DNA from: Symbiodinium natans
Taxonomy: Eukaryota > Sar > Dinophyceae > Suessiales > Symbiodiniaceae
Direction: 5' to 3'
Length of the DNA: 64,000 bases
NCBI GenBank assembly: GCA_905221605.1
Contig: CAJNDS010002634.1
Coordinates: 1,346,546 to 1,410,545, forward strand
The translations under genes and the position numbers were made by a program. Shown piece after piece: positions 61,315 through 64,000 of the stretch. The stretch's first letter is position 1; the number at the start of each line of letters is the position of its first letter. Under the pieces are notes generated by a model that made no database searches, was not told where the DNA came from, and worked only from the letters and a program-made list of their open reading frames with translations.

Positions 61315-61450
61315 TAAACCCCAAGCCCGAAGCCCTAAACCCTAAACCCTAAAACCTAAACCCTAAACCCCAAACCCTAAACCCTAAACCCTAAATCCTA
61401 AACCCTAAACCCTAAACCCTAAACCCTAAACCCTAAACCCTAAACCCTAC
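61315..61450. repeat. CCCTAAA array
   Basis: About eighteen units with CCCAAGC and CCTAAAA variants at the left end. Confidence 0.9.
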
Positions 61451-62089
61451 ACAACCTGTTCAGCCCTCGGATGCCCCTCAGACAAAGGTCCCTCCTTCTG
61501 TCCCTTCACGTTTAAACAGGCGATCCCTGCCTCCTCTGAACCTCAAGCCCTACACCCTGAAGCATGAGCCCTAAACCCCGATAGGGTTTAGGGTTTAGGG
61601 TTTAGGGTTTAGGGTTTAGGGTTTAGGGTTCAGGGTTTAGGATTTCGGGTTTAGGGTTCAGGGTTTAGGGCTTAGGGCTTGTCGAGGGCCCTTCTATAAT
61701 GGGGGTGGGGGTATCGGGGCCGGTGAACATTGTAAAGGGTTTAGGGTTTAGGGTGTTCCAAAGTGCCGCGGTCCCGACCCGCGCCAGTGGTGGCGGGTCG
61801 GGCCGCCTCGGTGCAGCGGATCCCACCCCAGCCACCCAAACTGCCGCCTTTTTCGGGTTTAGAGCGGTCTACCCTCCACGGCCCCCCTATCAAGGGGGCT
61901 TACACCTCGAGCTGGCCGGGGTGGGACGTGTTGACTGCTGCTGTTGCTTGAGCGTACACTTTCCTGGATCAACAGGGAGCGGGACAATCTGTTTCACCCA
62001 CACTGTGTTTAAGACACCCTCAAGCCCAATTCCGGACCCAAGCTCATTCATATGGCAGAATGGCGAGGGCCAAGCGCGGAAGGCCCGGC

Positions 62090-63950
62090 CACCCGCTGGC
62101 GCAAGGGCCTTGGCGGGGGCAACTGCGGGGGCGACCCTGGCGGGGGCGACCCTGGCGGGGGCAACCCTGGCACGGGCAACCCTGGAAGGGGCGAGGCGAG
62201 GTTTTTTTGAATTTTTTTGTATAAAAAACACTTTCTTATTTCTCTCTCTACATATATATATGTCCACCTTGGCGGGGGCAACCCTGGCGAGGCCCTGGCG
62301 ACTACTAATGGGAAACCCTGGCAATTAATGAATAGAGAACTTTGACAGCACCCTTCGCACTTGAAGCCCTGCTCGGCAACTAAACAACACGTCATAGAGA
62401 AGGACGACGAAGCCTCGCCAGCGCGCGAAGAGGACGAGGTGCGTAGGGCCGTCGCAGAGAAGGTGCACAATTCCTGAGTAGGCGACGTGAGGAGGCGGGA
62501 AACCCTGACAGGGCAACCCGGCGAGGGCAATGTCACCCTGGCGGGGGCAACCCTGGCGGGGCAACCCTGCCAAGGGCAACCCTAACTCGGCGGCAACCCT
62601 GGCGGGGGCAACGCTGGTGGGGGCAACCCTGGTGGGGGCAACCCTGGCAGGGGTAAAACTGGGCAACCCGGCGGGGTTGCGATAAAAACCGTTAAATCTA
62701 CTGGACGTCTTCATTTTAAAATAGAATGACATTGAAAGACTTCTCATAAAGTAAAATAAGATGAAAGATAATGAATCCTGCATTTCTATTTGGTACAGCT
62801 TTTAGCATAGCATATTGGCATAAGAAATACCATTCAGGTACGATATGTAAGGGAGTAAGTAATCCACATGCTTCTACTGCATTCACTGGATGTGAGAAAG
62901 AAGAGAAGCCGAAATGAATTTGAAGAAGATATAGATCGAGAATTAATATCTTTCCATAGAAATCTTTACGAATAATGAGAGAAAAAATGCCATTTTATTA
63001 TTAGTGGAATTCCTTAAAGGAATATTAGAAGATAGAAAATGTAGATTAACAATATGAAAAATGGCGGGGACAACCCTGGGGCATCCCCCGGCGGGGGCAA
63101 CCCTGGCGGGGCAACAGGGGCAACCCTGGCGGGGGCAACCCTGGCAGCCACCCTGGTGGGGGCGACCTCGGAGACAACCCTGGTGGGGGCAACCCTGGCG
63201 GGGGCAACCCTGGCAGGGGCAAGGTGAGGTATAAACATATATATATATATATATATGTCTGGACCGGCTGCTAATAATGGAGAACTTTGGCAGGGCCCTT
63301 CATAGACAAGGACGACGAAGCATACAGGTGCAATTCCTGAATAGGCGGCGAGGCCAATTTCGGGGGGCAACCGGAGGGGGCAACCCTAGTAGGCTGGTGG
63401 GGGCAACGCTGTCACCCTGGTGGGGGCGACCCTGGTGGGGCAACCCTGGCGGGGGCAACCCTGGAGGGGGCAACCCTGGCGGGGGCAACCCTGGCGGGGG
63501 CAACCCTGGCGGGGGCAACCCTGGCGGGCAACCCTCTGGCGCGGGAAATCTGGTGGGGGCAACCCTCACAGGGCAACCCTGGTGGGGGCAACCCTGGCGG
63601 GCCGATTCTGGCAACCCTGGTGGGGGCAACCCTGGCGGGGGCAACCCTGGCAGGGGCAAGGTGAGGTATAAACATATATATATATATATGTCTGGACCCT
63701 GGCGGGGGCTTTTCATGGAGAACTTTGGCAGGGCCCTTCATAGACAAGGACGACGAAGCATATAGGTGGATAATTTATGAATAGGCGGCGAGGCCAATTT
63801 CGGAACTCTAATAGGCTGGGGGCACCCTGGCGGGGGGGCAACCCTGGCGGGGGCAACCCTGGCGGGGGCAACCGGCGGGCGCCAGGGGGGGGCAACCCTG
63901 GCGGGGGCAACTTAGGCCCGACCTCCCCCGCCGGGGTCGCGTTGGGGGGT
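62090..63950. repeat. GGGGGCAACCCTGGC minisatellite with higher-order unit
   Basis: A 15-base unit (GGGGGCAACCCTGGC and GGTGGGGGCAACCCT variants) is repeated dozens of times in blocks. Blocks are separated by a conserved cassette: GTGAGGTATAAACATATATA, then GTCTGGA, then GGAGAACTTTGGCAGGGCCC with GACAAGGACGACGAAGCAT and AATAGGCGGCGAGGCCAATT. The cassette occurs at 63224-63363 and 63657-63803, about 435-440 bases apart, with a longer diverged form at 62200-62500. Because 15 is a multiple of three, all frames stay open and produce long GGGNP, GATLA or ARVAP repeat ORFs that should not be read as genes. Confidence 0.9.
62697..63058. other. AT-rich island inside the minisatellite
   Basis: 360 bases of AT-rich sequence with no repeat units, compositionally unlike its GC-rich surroundings, bounded on both sides by GGCGGGG-type units. 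No ORF of note on either strand. Confidence 0.75.
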
Positions 63951-64000
63951 TAATCCATTATTTACATTGTGCCCTATGGCTAGCAGGGATGCATCAGGTG

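Noticed and set aside
61699-63910. Long open frames over the minisatellite (GGGNP, GATLA, ARVAP repeats on both strands)
   Set aside because: They arise because the 15-base unit is a multiple of three; all frames are open and no non-repeat domain is attached.
1-64000. tRNA or rRNA genes
   Set aside because: No cloverleaf-compatible sequence or rRNA core motif was noticed on either strand; a covariance-model scan would be needed to exclude them.

Overview
This window reads as dinoflagellate nuclear DNA. The evidence is a relict dinoflagellate spliced leader (17 bases matching the DinoSL 3' end, 11326-11342), introns that fit GT, GC and GA donors with AG|G acceptors, abundant TTTAGGG/CCCTAAA telomere-type repeats, and a Ty1/copia element with dinoflagellate-style accessory domains. 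Every host gene I can support is on the + strand, as expected for unidirectional dinoflagellate gene arrays. The family resembles Symbiodiniaceae-like genomes, but I cannot name a species.

Layout. 1-800: degenerate telomere-type array and exon fragments of an unidentified gene. 3.1-12.4 kb: a 2-oxoglutarate/Fe(II) prolyl-4-hydroxylase-like gene cut into about 13 tiny exons by introns filled with TTTAGGG arrays and MITEs; its last intron holds a MITE split by a retroposed, trans-spliced gene copy. 13.8-15.0 kb: intronless NKWYS/sulfotransferase-like type II membrane protein. 18.6-20.4 kb: SET-domain protein. 22.0-22.3 kb: small two-exon gene split by a MITE-like introner. 23.5-25.4 kb: BTB-BACK-beta-propeller protein, also interrupted by an introner. 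27.5-30.6 kb: frameshifted non-LTR retrotransposon. 30.9-32.4 kb: a 100-N gap and an alternating palindromic satellite. 32.8-48.3 kb: many isolated exon-like islands between telomere-type arrays, plus a copia integrase relic. 49.4-59.4 kb: a nearly intact Ty1/copia LTR retrotransposon with one-indel LTRs and a CCCTA target duplication. 59.4-61.3 kb: phase-compatible exons of another gene. 62.1-64.0 kb: a 15-bp GC-rich minisatellite with a higher-order unit.

Two themes stand out. First, telomere-type repeats, MITEs and a non-TIR element behave as intron-forming sequences (introners): excising them restores reading frames, often with the 5' splice site supplied by the duplicated target. Second, the copia element carries a DNA-methyltransferase-like domain and a 2OG-Fe(II) dioxygenase-like domain with gag, protease, integrase, RT and RNase H, which could let it write and erase base modifications. 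Exon models were assembled by eye from splice signals, phase and protein resemblance; no transcript or database search was available.
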